Shown here: in pieces, positions 48,344 to 57,307 of the stretch
How the letters are laid out: every line of letters starts with the position of its first letter
How positions within the stretch are numbered: position 1 is the first letter of the stretch
Assembly (NCBI RefSeq): GCF_949287625.1
Contig: NZ_CASEGO010000008.1
Location: forward strand, 1-64,000
Direction of reading: 5' to 3'
From: an uncultured Brachyspira sp.
Lineage (GTDB): Bacteria; Spirochaetota; Brachyspiria; Brachyspirales; Brachyspiraceae
Length of the DNA stretch: 64,000 bases
Made by a program: the position numbers and the translations under genes
Notes under the pieces: generated by a model
Databases searched by the model: none
Seen by the model: the letters and a program-made list of their open reading frames with translations, nothing else
Told to the model about the DNA's origin: nothing

Positions 48344-49749
48344 TGAAAAATAATATAATGAAAAAACTTGCTCCGCTAATAGAATTTTTTGAAGAGTTCA
48401 AAAAAGATAAAACAGGAGTTGTAGGTTTATGTATATTAGTTTTGGCAATATTAGTATCATTATTTGAGCCTTTGCTTTTAACCTATAAAGAAGCTCCTAA
48501 ACGCTGGAGAGATATAACATATTGGCAGGATAATCCAGCTTCAGCAGCTCCGCAGTGGCTTAATTTTTTTCAGAGAGAGAAATCAGCTATTACTGCAGAT
48601 ATAAATCCTATAAGTGTTGAGACTAATTATATAGACAATCAATTAACTTACAAAGCAGTATTTGAATATGATTATAAATTTGACAAATCTCCAGTTGATT
48701 TAATATTTCATGCAAATGTAAATGGTTCAGCTGCATCGGTATGGACTGTTACAAGACCAGATGGGGCTATGATTACATTATCAGATAGTTTACATAATAT
48801 AAACGGTGATTTGAGAATATCAGCCTTTAATGATTCAAAAAATAGAATATTTAGGTTTTACAGAGATTCTGTACCTAGAATGCTTGCAAGACAGATTGAT
48901 ATTCTTACTACCAATCCTATGAAAATACTTTTTAATACTAAAAAAGATGATATGGCTAAAGATTTTAAAGCATTAAAAGGTATTTACAAATTTGAAGTTT
49001 TGTTAAAGTTTTCGGACAATAATAATACGAGTTTTGAAAATCCTTATATGGTATTAGTAGGTTCTATGTCTGGTATAATGGGTACTGATAATATGAAGCG
49101 TGATATATTTTCTGGGCTTGTATCAGGTCTTAAATGGGCATTATTTATAGGAATAGCTACTAGTTTTATATCGGTTATAATTGGTGTAATGTACGGGATA
49201 GTGTCTGCGTATTTTGGAGGAATAGTTGATAATATTATGCAGTTTATTTATCAGATATTTATAGGTATTCCAGTTCTTCCAGTGATGATAGTTATGAGTG
49301 CGATATTTAAGCCAAGTATATGTACTATGATAATGATGATGATATTTTTCTCTTGGACTGGTTCTGTTATGACGGTTCGTTCTATGGCTATGCAGCTTAA
49401 AGAAGAAACCTATATTGAGGCGGCACGTACAATAGGGGCTGGGCATTTTAGAATAATATTTAATCATTTAGCTCCATTACTTCTTCCTTTTTCATTTGCT
49501 TCTATGGCTTTAGCTGTGCCTTCTGCTATAGTTTATGAATCTTCTTTATCATTGCTTGGACTTGGAGACGCTTCCATAGTTACTTGGGGACAGATTCTGC
49601 ATGATGCTATGAAAGGTTCTGCTGTATTATCAGGGCTTTGGTGGTGGATAATACCTCCGGGCATATTAATTGCTATTTTAGGTATGTCATTTGCATTTTT
49701 GGGTTTTGCTTTGGATAAAATACTTCACCCTAAATTAAGGAGCAGATAA
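48343..49749 (+). CDS. Peptide/nickel-type ABC transporter permease (DppC/OppC-like)
   Basis: The 468-aa protein has the OppC layout: an N-terminal helix (about residues 25-45), the MGTDNMKRDIFSGLVSGLKWAL segment, and the EAA loop ETYIEAARTIGAGHFRIIFNHLAPLL. It is about 150 residues longer than usual, because of a periplasmic domain inserted between the first helix and the core (about residues 60-230). The substrate is unknown. Confidence 0.87.
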   Translation: MKNNIMKKLAPLIEFFEEFKKDKTGVVGLCILVLAILVSLFEPLLLTYKEAPKRWRDITYWQDNPASAAPQWLNFFQREKSAITADINPISVETNYIDNQLTYKAVFEYDYKFDKSPVDLIFHANVNGSAASVWTVTRPDGAMITLSDSLHNINGDLRISAFNDSKNRIFRFYRDSVPRMLARQIDILTTNPMKILFNTKKDDMAKDFKALKGIYKFEVLLKFSDNNNTSFENPYMVLVGSMSGIMGTDNMKRDIFSGLVSGLKWALFIGIATSFISVIIGVMYGIVSAYFGGIVDNIMQFIYQIFIGIPVLPVMIVMSAIFKPSICTMIMMMIFFSWTGSVMTVRSMAMQLKEETYIEAARTIGAGHFRIIFNHLAPLLLPFSFASMALAVPSAIVYESSLSLLGLGDASIVTWGQILHDAMKGSAVLSGLWWWIIPPGILIAILGMSFAFLGFALDKILHPKLRSR

Positions 49750-49752
49750 TAA

Positions 49753-50208
49753 ATGTTTAAAAAAATAATAATATTTAATACACTTATATTTATTTTAATA
49801 TCATGTTCAAATAAATCCAATGATACTTTGGATATTGTGCCAGTGGATTCTACTAAATCTTTTTCTGTATTAGGTTATTGTACACCAGCACCGGAGAATG
49901 CTTTTAATGTTAGGTATTCTATTGTTAATAAAACTATTGCAGAGTCAAATTTTGATTATAATAATATTAACTTCTATTACAGAGCTTCAAAAAATTTAGA
50001 CGAGCTCTTAGCATTGTATGATAATCTAAAAGAATATAAAACTTATACTGATAATGAAACAGGAATAGAAGTAATAATGGAGACTTATGATAAAGAATAC
50101 ATTGCTCATTGGAATGTTAAAGGAATATATTACTCTTTATCAGGGGGAGATGAGAACGAGCTTTATAATTTAGCTTTGATACTTATAAAAAATAAGGCTT
50201 TAAATTAA
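49753..50208 (+). CDS. Lipoprotein, hypothetical
   Basis: The 151-aa protein has a lipoprotein signal (MFKKIIIFNTLIFILISC, Cys18). The rest shows no motif I recognise. It begins 3 bp after the permease gene, so it is probably in the same operon, and ends facing the minus-strand gene at 50213. Confidence 0.65.
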   Translation: MFKKIIIFNTLIFILISCSNKSNDTLDIVPVDSTKSFSVLGYCTPAPENAFNVRYSIVNKTIAESNFDYNNINFYYRASKNLDELLALYDNLKEYKTYTDNETGIEVIMETYDKEYIAHWNVKGIYYSLSGGDENELYNLALILIKNKALN

Positions 50209-50212
50209 CTTA

Positions 50213-50980
50213 TTATTCCAATTCCAAATCTATTACTATATCAATTTCTGTAATAGAGCAGTTTAATTTTTTAGCAATATCTTCTTTGCTCATGCCTTCT
50301 TTATATAGTTTGATAATATTGGCATTTTTATCATCTGATGATACTGCTGTATTATCCTCTTCTTTTGATATTTTTTTATCAGTATCATTATGTTTATCAT
50401 ATATAGACATATTAGACTTTATAGTTCTGTCTAATTTGCTTCTCAATCTCTCTATAGCCTCTTTTCTAGCTTCATCATCTATAGCTTTTGCGGCAGTATC
50501 TATATTATTTTTTTTGACAGTTTTTTTAACTTCTTCTTTTTTTACTTCTTTATTTTCTTTAACTTCTTTTTTACTTTCTTTCTCTTCAGGCTTTATATTT
50601 AATTGTACATTTTCATCTTCTACTCTTATATCCAATTTTTTCTTTTGGATTTCTGTATTAATAGTTATATTATTATTAACTTCTTCTTTATTTTCTTTAA
50701 CTTCTTTTATATTATTCTCTTCAGTACGTATTTCTTTATTATTAGAAGTTAATTCATCTGTGAGTTTATTTGCTCTTGTTATAGCATCTTCCAATATTGA
50801 AATTCTTGACAATGCTATATTATTAAACTCTTTTACCAAAGCCTCTATTTCTTCTCTAGCCTTAGACATAGTTTCTTTTTCTAGTCTTTCTCTAGCTTTA
50901 GAAACTATATATATATAAAAGAGCGGCAGGACAACCGCTAATATTGTTACATTGATTATTACACTGATTAAAATTTGCAT
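50213..50980 (-). CDS. Membrane-anchored coiled-coil protein with C-terminal HTH-like segment
   Basis: The 255-aa protein has an N-terminal membrane helix (residues 5-26), a charged Lys/Glu-rich coiled-coil and low-complexity middle (about 30-200), and a C-terminal segment resembling a helix-turn-helix (NIIKLYKEGMSKEDIAKKLNCSITEIDIVIDLEL). This layout occurs in DUF6115-like proteins near flagellar and motility genes. Function is unknown. It is 15 bp downstream of the gene at 50996. Confidence 0.6.
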   Translation of the reverse strand: MQILISVIINVTILAVVLPLFYIYIVSKARERLEKETMSKAREEIEALVKEFNNIALSRISILEDAITRANKLTDELTSNNKEIRTEENNIKEVKENKEEVNNNITINTEIQKKKLDIRVEDENVQLNIKPEEKESKKEVKENKEVKKEEVKKTVKKNNIDTAAKAIDDEARKEAIERLRSKLDRTIKSNMSIYDKHNDTDKKISKEEDNTAVSSDDKNANIIKLYKEGMSKEDIAKKLNCSITEIDIVIDLELE

Positions 50981-50995
50981 AACTTGAAAACTGTA

Positions 50996-51358
50996 CTAGC
51001 CTAAAAGATCTATTTTTGATCCCTTAGTTTTCTCTGTGGCAGAAACCTCTTCTATTTCTATAATATTATTATCATTTTCATTATTATCAATAATTCTTTT
51101 CTTATTTTTTTTTCTATAGGACATATAACCTTGATCTTTTTGTTTTTGTTCATCATCTTTTTTTTCTTTAACTTTTGTTTCATCAGAAATATTTTCAGAT
51201 TTCACAACAGTAGAATCTTTTATATAAGAATCTCTATGTATATCTCTATCTTCGGATTGCATAGCAATGGTTTTGGCGGCCATTCTCGTATGCTCCATAC
51301 GTCCTATATGCGACTGCTGCATATATAATTGCTGTAAATCCAAAGGTGCTATAGGCAT
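50996..51358 (-). CDS. Hypothetical spirochaete-type protein
   Basis: The 120-aa protein starts MPIAPLDLQQLYMQQSHIGRMEHTRMAAKT and is then mostly charged and low-complexity. No domain was recognised. It lacks a signal peptide. It is likely cotranscribed with the gene at 50213. Function is unknown. Confidence 0.55.
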   Translation of the reverse strand: MPIAPLDLQQLYMQQSHIGRMEHTRMAAKTIAMQSEDRDIHRDSYIKDSTVVKSENISDETKVKEKKDDEQKQKDQGYMSYRKKNKKRIIDNNENDNNIIEIEEVSATEKTKGSKIDLLG

Positions 51359-51469
51359 TTTTTAATCTCCATATAATATGCCTTAAATTTTATATCCTAT
51401 ATTAATTAATATATATATTTTTTATTATTATTGCAAGCAAAAAAATAAAAATAATGTATAAAAATAAAA

Positions 51470-51647
51470 TATTATATTTGTTTCAAGACTAATTTTATTT
51501 ATAATTTTTGTAACTAACACACATAGTGCTTTTTTAGTTCTTTTTGTATATTTTATTTATAAGAGAATAAGTTATATGACAATTACAAACATTATATTTA
51601 TAATTTTAAATAATTTTTATCGATAATCTTTGAAATAAGTCTATTAT
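51470..51647. repeat. Degenerate MITE-like remnant
   Basis: The right end TTTGAAATAAGTCTATTA (51630-51647) matches the element's terminal repeat at 17 of 18 bases. The proposed left end (51470-51488) matches at 15 of 19. The interior is AT-rich and little conserved. It fills most of the gap before the rlmB gene and reaches its stop codon. Confidence 0.5.
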
Positions 51648-52360
51648 TACTTTTTATATATAGAGTATGCATACCCCATGACAGCAGATGCGGCAGATAC
51701 ATTTAATGAATCAAAATCATTAAAGGCATTTATTATAATACTTCCGTCAGAGTTTTTCTTTAATATATCTCTCACTCCGCTATGTTCATTGCCGAGTATA
51801 ATTGCAGTAGGAGTATTAAACTTGAAATCTTCTAAAGATGTATCTCCTTTTTCGCTTGCATAATATATCCAAAAACCTTTATCTTTCATAAGTTCTATAG
51901 TTCTGTTAAGATTGGTTTCTATAGAGATTGGAAGATGATAAGCAGCACCTGCAGATATTTCATAAACTTTTTCATTGATAGGAGCTGAGTTATCTTTTGG
52001 TATTATTATTCCAGATACATCAAAGAAGTATGCATTTCTGATAATAGCACCCAAATTATGAACATCAGTTATAGAATCTAGTATAAATATTAAAGGATTA
52101 TCCTTTTTTTCAAGTGCTTTTTGTAAAAAGTTTTCAATACCTATTTCAGCATTTTCTTTTATATCAGCTGCTATGGAATATACTTTTCCTACTATTTTTT
52201 CCATCTCATTTTTATCAACATTTTTTATTAATACTTTCTTTTTTTCAGCTAATTTTATAATATCTTTTTCTCTTTTTGATATTGGAAATTTTATATATAA
52301 AACTTCTACTAGATTTTTTGATATAGCTTCTGTTATCGCATTTTTACTTGTTATAAACAT
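51647..52360 (-). CDS. rlmB: 23S rRNA Gm2251-type 2'-O-methyltransferase
   Basis: The 237-aa SpoU/TrmH-family protein has an N-terminal substrate-binding domain and SPOUT motifs: LDSITDVHNLGAIIRNAYFF, AIILGNEHSGVRDIL and NDFDSLNVSAASAVMGY. The length and VHNLGAI segment fit RlmB, but TrmH-like tRNA methylation is not excluded. It is 3 bp after the LptF/G-like gene. Confidence 0.82.
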   Translation of the reverse strand: MFITSKNAITEAISKNLVEVLYIKFPISKREKDIIKLAEKKKVLIKNVDKNEMEKIVGKVYSIAADIKENAEIGIENFLQKALEKKDNPLIFILDSITDVHNLGAIIRNAYFFDVSGIIIPKDNSAPINEKVYEISAGAAYHLPISIETNLNRTIELMKDKGFWIYYASEKGDTSLEDFKFNTPTAIILGNEHSGVRDILKKNSDGSIIINAFNDFDSLNVSAASAVMGYAYSIYKK

Positions 52361-52363
52361 ACT

Positions 52364-53617
52364 TTATTTTCCTCTGCTAAAGAAAGATCTTATCATAAAA
52401 AATCCGCCCATAAGTGCCAGTACTATATTTGGAAACCACATAGCTAAAAAAGGCGGTACCTTTTTACCTCCTGCTAATAATTCAGCTGCTGTTATAAGAA
52501 GATAATATATAACTACAACTATTACAGATATTCCAAAACCAAAACCTTTACCGCTTCTTTTACCTACAATTCCTAAAGGAGCACCTATTAATACCATAAA
52601 TAAACAAGCTGCAGGTATAGATATGAACTTGTAAAATTCAACATAATAAAAATAAGGCACTGATTCATCAATAGCTTTCTCACGTATTGATACCAACTCG
52701 GCAGAATTAGTTTTAATATACTCATTAGAAAAAGATGTTATATCTATTCCAGTATTTTGTACATTACTGTATGAATTATTTATCATACCTGCTATTTGTT
52801 CATCTACAGATTTATTTGCATTAATTTTAGCTTCATTAATTTTTTTTAATATTTCCCAAGAAGGCATTTCTCTTAATCCTCTTTCATGAGAAGTAAGAGT
52901 GCTTACATTTCTAATTATATTAATATCCATAGAATCAAAAACTGTATAGTCATTGGTTACAAATCCGTAATTAGGCATTTCCTGCACCACTCCGTCATAG
53001 AGTGTTAATGTTACAACCTGAGAATTAGCTTCATTATTTTTCCATAAGCCATATTTTGCTGTAATAACTCTTTTTGTTTCAGATTTATCATATATTACAA
53101 CATTTGATATACTTCTGTCATCAGCATATTTTGCTCCTATTGAGAATCCCATATCCGAAATTTCTGTAAACTCTAATTTTCCTACAGCAATAGAAGGTCT
53201 TATATTTACCATATATGAAATTAATGCTCTGTATCTGTAATTGGATTCGGACATAATAACATTATTAAAAAATAATGAAAACAGAAAAGTAAAAAAACCT
53301 AATATTATTATAGGCATATATATTCTCATATGAGGAAATCCCAAAGCCCTCATAACTATTATTTCATTATCTGAAGAAAGTCTTCCGTATCCTATTATAC
53401 TTGCCATAAGTATTGACATAGGTATAGTTATAGCTATGTTAAATGGAAGCATATAAACAAAAGTTTCTAATGACATTAGAAGCGGAGCTCCGTTATTCAT
53501 AATAAGCCTTATTAATTCTGGTAAAAGCTGTATTACAAATACAAATGTAAAAAATAATATACCCGCTAGAAACGGACCTATAGTTTCAAGAATAACATAT
53601 TTAGTAATTTTTTTCAT
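52364..53617 (-). CDS. LptF/LptG-family permease
   Basis: The 417-aa YjgP/YjgQ protein has three N-terminal helices, a periplasmic jellyroll region (about residues 130-300) and three C-terminal helices. MPFNIAITIPMSILMASIIGYGRLSSDNEIIVMRALG is family-typical. It would take part in lipid export to the outer membrane. Whether it is LptF or LptG is undecided. Its stop is close to rlmB. Confidence 0.85.
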   Translation of the reverse strand: MKKITKYVILETIGPFLAGILFFTFVFVIQLLPELIRLIMNNGAPLLMSLETFVYMLPFNIAITIPMSILMASIIGYGRLSSDNEIIVMRALGFPHMRIYMPIIILGFFTFLFSLFFNNVIMSESNYRYRALISYMVNIRPSIAVGKLEFTEISDMGFSIGAKYADDRSISNVVIYDKSETKRVITAKYGLWKNNEANSQVVTLTLYDGVVQEMPNYGFVTNDYTVFDSMDINIIRNVSTLTSHERGLREMPSWEILKKINEAKINANKSVDEQIAGMINNSYSNVQNTGIDITSFSNEYIKTNSAELVSIREKAIDESVPYFYYVEFYKFISIPAACLFMVLIGAPLGIVGKRSGKGFGFGISVIVVVIYYLLITAAELLAGGKKVPPFLAMWFPNIVLALMGGFFMIRSFFSRGK

Positions 53618-53618
53618 G

Positions 53619-54185
53619 TTATATAATGTTTATAAAACTTCCAAATATTAATATTGCTAAAGCCATATATGCTAAATAATCATATATTAAAGGGGCAAAC
53701 AAAACTAAAACAGCTCTGAATGAACTTTTTATATTAAATGAATACTTAATATTATTATACATAAGTACTATATAATATAACTGCAGTATTAACAGTGTTC
53801 CTGCCTGTATCCAATATATAGAACTAAAATTTCCAAATATCAAAGTTATAGGAAGTATAAAAATAAATATTCCATATATACCAAAACAGTTATTAATAAA
53901 AGTAGTTATATTCTTTTTGTCATTATTTTTAAAAAATACTGATACTGTAAGATTAATGATGGCTATTTTTACTATATTTGATACTGCAATATAAACAGCT
54001 ATTGCAAAAGCAAGCAGAAATAATTTTACTATATTACATCTTGAATTTGATGTATATAGTGCTGATACAGCAATACTTAATATAGAAAGTAAATATATCA
54101 AAAACGAAGATTCAAAATTAATATTATGCCTCATAGCATATTTGGGATGCATCATGTATAAATATATTGCTTTTGATATTCTCAT
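53619..54185 (-). CDS. Yip1-like multi-pass membrane protein
   Basis: The 188-aa protein has about five hydrophobic helices and an N-terminus (ISKAIYLYMMHPKYAMRHN) resembling Yip1-type bacterial membrane proteins. Function is unknown. It overlaps the sppA stop by 1 bp and is followed by the LptF/G-like gene. Confidence 0.6.
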   Translation of the reverse strand: MRISKAIYLYMMHPKYAMRHNINFESSFLIYLLSILSIAVSALYTSNSRCNIVKLFLLAFAIAVYIAVSNIVKIAIINLTVSVFFKNNDKKNITTFINNCFGIYGIFIFILPITLIFGNFSSIYWIQAGTLLILQLYYIVLMYNNIKYSFNIKSSFRAVLVLFAPLIYDYLAYMALAILIFGSFINII

Positions 54186-55285
54186 CAGTTTTCTCCGATA
54201 TAGTTTGGAATATAAATATACATAGGCACTCCTATATATTTTGTGTTAATAATCTCTTCATATGGTATAGGAAGTGAAGATTTAGGCTTTATATTTTCAG
54301 ATATTCCAGAAAATAGCATATTAAGTAAATTATCTTTCGGCTTAGGCTTTTTAATAATGTAAGGCTCTTCATCTTTTATGCCGCCCAATTTTGCAGCATC
54401 TTTTATAGCGTCCTGCAATGTACCTATAGCATCTATAAGTCCTACGTCCAATGCTTTTTTACCGCTGAACACTCTTCCGTCAAATAGTTCCTCTCTGTTT
54501 CCTTTTATTTTATCGCCTCTTGCCTGTTCTACTACATTTGTAAACTGAGCAACAAATTCATAAGTCATATCCTGCCAGTATGCAAGCTCATCTTCTCTAG
54601 GTTCTCTGAAAGGGGAGAGCGAATCCTTATTTCTTCCGCTTTTTATTGTATACATTTTTACACCGTATTTATCCATTAAGTCAGAAACATTAAGAAATTG
54701 TGATATGACTCCTATACTTCCAGTAAGAGTGGATTCATTAGCATATATTTTATCGGCTATCATAGACATATAGTATCCGCCGCTTGCTGCCATACTTCTA
54801 AATGAGGCTACTATTGGTTTGGGATATTTTGCTTTTAAATCATGTAAATATTTTAAAGCTTCTTCACATGAAGTTAAAGCTCCTCCGGGACTGTCTACCT
54901 GAAGAACTATTGCTTTTACTTGGGGATTTTTTAGATAGTATTCAAAATCGTCCATAAGTTCTTCGGTTACAGAAGGATATTCCAAACCTATACTGGTTTT
55001 TCTCTTTGCATGTGTTATAACTCCAGTCAAATCTATAATAGCAATACCATCTTGCGTATTTGCTGATATTGTATTAATTTTTTTTGTTATTTGTATAGAA
55101 GGAGTTTTACTTTCATTGTTAAAAAATAAACTGTATATTCCAATTATAATTGATGCCAAAACCAAAGCTGTAAATATTAACTCTCTTTTACCGCCTTTTT
55201 CTTTTTGGATTTTGTTCTTTTTATTTGGGCTGTTTTCTTCTTGGCTGTTATTTTCTTTATTCTCTTTTTCTTCTTCGTATGACAT
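54185..55285 (-). CDS. sppA: Signal peptide peptidase SppA
   Basis: The 366-aa protein has a charged N-terminus, one helix (residues 34-53) and a single S49 protease domain. The catalytic pair is Ser168 (FRSMAASGGYY) and Lys220 (IKSGRNKDSLSPF), 52 apart as in B. subtilis SppA. It degrades cleaved signal peptides. AGGAG lies 5 nt before the ATG, which places its first 109 bp inside the 3' end of the RNase J gene in another frame. Confidence 0.88.
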   Translation of the reverse strand: MSYEEEKENKENNSQEENSPNKKNKIQKEKGGKRELIFTALVLASIIIGIYSLFFNNESKTPSIQITKKINTISANTQDGIAIIDLTGVITHAKRKTSIGLEYPSVTEELMDDFEYYLKNPQVKAIVLQVDSPGGALTSCEEALKYLHDLKAKYPKPIVASFRSMAASGGYYMSMIADKIYANESTLTGSIGVISQFLNVSDLMDKYGVKMYTIKSGRNKDSLSPFREPREDELAYWQDMTYEFVAQFTNVVEQARGDKIKGNREELFDGRVFSGKKALDVGLIDAIGTLQDAIKDAAKLGGIKDEEPYIIKKPKPKDNLLNMLFSGISENIKPKSSLPIPYEEIINTKYIGVPMYIYIPNYIGEN

Positions 55286-57084
55286 TTTATCTCCTCTTCA
55301 TTTTCTGTTATTATTTTTTCATTATTGAAATTATCTATATTATCAATATTAATATCATTTTCTGATGTTTCTGTATTTTCTATATAAACATGATCCATAT
55401 ATAAACATACAAATATTACAGGCTCACGACCTATTATCTGCATGAATTTTTTACGCAATGCTTCTCTTACTTCGTATTTTATTGTTGAAGGAGTTCTTTT
55501 ATTTCTATCGAGCAGTTTTTTTACGGCTGCCATTGCTGAGTTAATTCCTTCTTCTCTGAGCTGTTCTGTTTTATGTATTAAACCTTCTTTTTCTCCTCCG
55601 TTATAAGTAAAGCCTTTGCTTTCCAAATCTACTTTTATATCATATTGTCCTGTTTTATTTTTTTTGGCTATTACATTGGCAACAACGACACCATTAAGTG
55701 ATAATTGTTCTCTGTCATGAAATATACTCTCTTCTAAATCGCCTACGCCTTTACCGTCAACATATATATTTCTAATTTCTATAGGTTCAGCCAATTTTGC
55801 TTCTAAAGTTTCATCTATTTCAAGTACATCTCCATTGTAGAGTAAAAATCCTTTAGTATCTAATCCATTTAAATTTTCAACTAATTTTATATGAGTTATT
55901 AAATGTCTCTTCTCTCCATGAATAGGTATAAAATATTTTGGCTTTACCAATCTGTACATTAATTTTAAATCTTCGCTTGAAGCATGCCCAGATACATGAA
56001 GCAGTTTTTTATCTTCGCCTACCATTTTTGCACCTAGATCAAATAGGTTATTTATCATTCTAGTAACAGCCATTTCGTTTCCCGGTATAACGCTTGATGA
56101 AAATATTACCATATCTCCGTCTTCTACCTTTATATGCTTATGAGCCTCTGCTGCTATTAAAGAAAGAGATGAATAAGGTTCTCCCTGCGTTCCAGTAGTT
56201 ATACATACTATTTTCTCTCTTGGATATCTGTTTATTTTATCTATCGGTATTACTATATCATAAAGATTTAAATATCCCATATCCTGAGCTATTTTAGTAA
56301 ATTTAATCAAACTTCTTCCAGAAAATGCCACGTATTTATTGTTCACTTTTGCAGCAGTTACTAAATCCTGTATTCTCTCTATACTGCTTGCAAATACTGC
56401 AACAATAATCATACCGTCTTCATAAGCAAAAAGAGGCGTCATATTATTTTGAACAACGCTTTCGCTCATAGAAAAACCTTCTTTTTGGCAGTTAGTGGAG
56501 TCGGCAAGCATTAAAAGCACTCCGTTTTCTCCGTATTCAGCAAACTTATACAAATCTATAAATTTATCAGTTGTAGGATTTAAATCTATTTTGAAATCAC
56601 CTGTATGTATTATTATTCCAAGAGGCGTAGTTATAGCAATTCCCACTCCGTCTGGTATACTGTGATTAACTCTTATAAACTCTATATCAAAATTCATACC
56701 CAGCTGTATTTTATTTCTAGGCTCTACTTCATATAATTTTGTATCTTTATATTCATTTTTATAATCATTAAGTTTAGCCATTAAAAAGGCTATAGTCAGT
56801 CTTGAACCGTATATAGGAATATCTGGGAAGTTTCTTAAAAAATGAGGTATTGCTCCTATATGATCCTCATGCCCATGTGTAAGTATAAGCCCTATAACAT
56901 TTTTATTTTCCAAATATGATGTATCTGGTATAACATAATCTATTCCAAGCATATGATATCTAGGAAACATAAAGCCGCAATCAATTACTAAAACTTCATT
57001 TCCGTATTCTATGACTGTCATATTCATACCAATTTCCTGCACGCCGCCAAGAGGTATGATTCTTATTTTATCATTACTATTCAT
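55177..57084 (-). CDS. rnj: Ribonuclease J
   Basis: The 635-aa metallo-beta-lactamase/beta-CASP enzyme has LTHGHEDHIGAIP (zinc ligands at 70-75), HTGDFKID, SGHASSEDL and a C-terminal RNase J domain that usually ends near residue 555-575. It acts in mRNA decay and rRNA processing. Here an acidic and then a strongly basic Lys-rich tail of about 55 residues follows, and its last 36 residues overlap the start of sppA. Confidence 0.9.
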   Translation of the reverse strand: MNSNDKIRIIPLGGVQEIGMNMTVIEYGNEVLVIDCGFMFPRYHMLGIDYVIPDTSYLENKNVIGLILTHGHEDHIGAIPHFLRNFPDIPIYGSRLTIAFLMAKLNDYKNEYKDTKLYEVEPRNKIQLGMNFDIEFIRVNHSIPDGVGIAITTPLGIIIHTGDFKIDLNPTTDKFIDLYKFAEYGENGVLLMLADSTNCQKEGFSMSESVVQNNMTPLFAYEDGMIIVAVFASSIERIQDLVTAAKVNNKYVAFSGRSLIKFTKIAQDMGYLNLYDIVIPIDKINRYPREKIVCITTGTQGEPYSSLSLIAAEAHKHIKVEDGDMVIFSSSVIPGNEMAVTRMINNLFDLGAKMVGEDKKLLHVSGHASSEDLKLMYRLVKPKYFIPIHGEKRHLITHIKLVENLNGLDTKGFLLYNGDVLEIDETLEAKLAEPIEIRNIYVDGKGVGDLEESIFHDREQLSLNGVVVANVIAKKNKTGQYDIKVDLESKGFTYNGGEKEGLIHKTEQLREEGINSAMAAVKKLLDRNKRTPSTIKYEVREALRKKFMQIIGREPVIFVCLYMDHVYIENTETSENDINIDNIDNFNNEKIITENEEEIKCHTKKKKRIKKITAKKKTAQIKRTKSKKKKAVKES

Positions 57085-57252
57085 TTACATTAACTACTTT
57101 ATTATTTAAATTTTCAATATATCAGACCCATTACTATTTTTCTTTATTTTAACTATAAAAAAATATTAAGTCAAGCTATAAAATAATGTACTTTTTTAGT
57201 GTAATAATATTTTTATACAGTAATTATAATATGATTTGTCTAATAAAAAATA

Positions 57253-57284
57253 ATGCATAGCAAGTTTTTTAACCTGCTATGCAT
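57253..57284 (-). terminator. Terminator after the beta-propeller-like gene
   Basis: ATGCATAGCA (57253-57262) pairs over 10 bp with TGCTATGCAT (57275-57284). On the minus strand the stem is followed by TTATTTTTTATT. It sits 24 bp after the stop at 57308. Confidence 0.75.
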
Positions 57285-57307
57285 ACTTATAAAAAAATAA
57301 TAGAGAT

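Noticed and set aside
50286..50918. A 210-aa plus-strand open frame
   Set aside because: It is the complement of the Lys/Glu-rich coiled-coil gene at 50213 and is rich in Ser/Leu/Phe as expected for such shadows.
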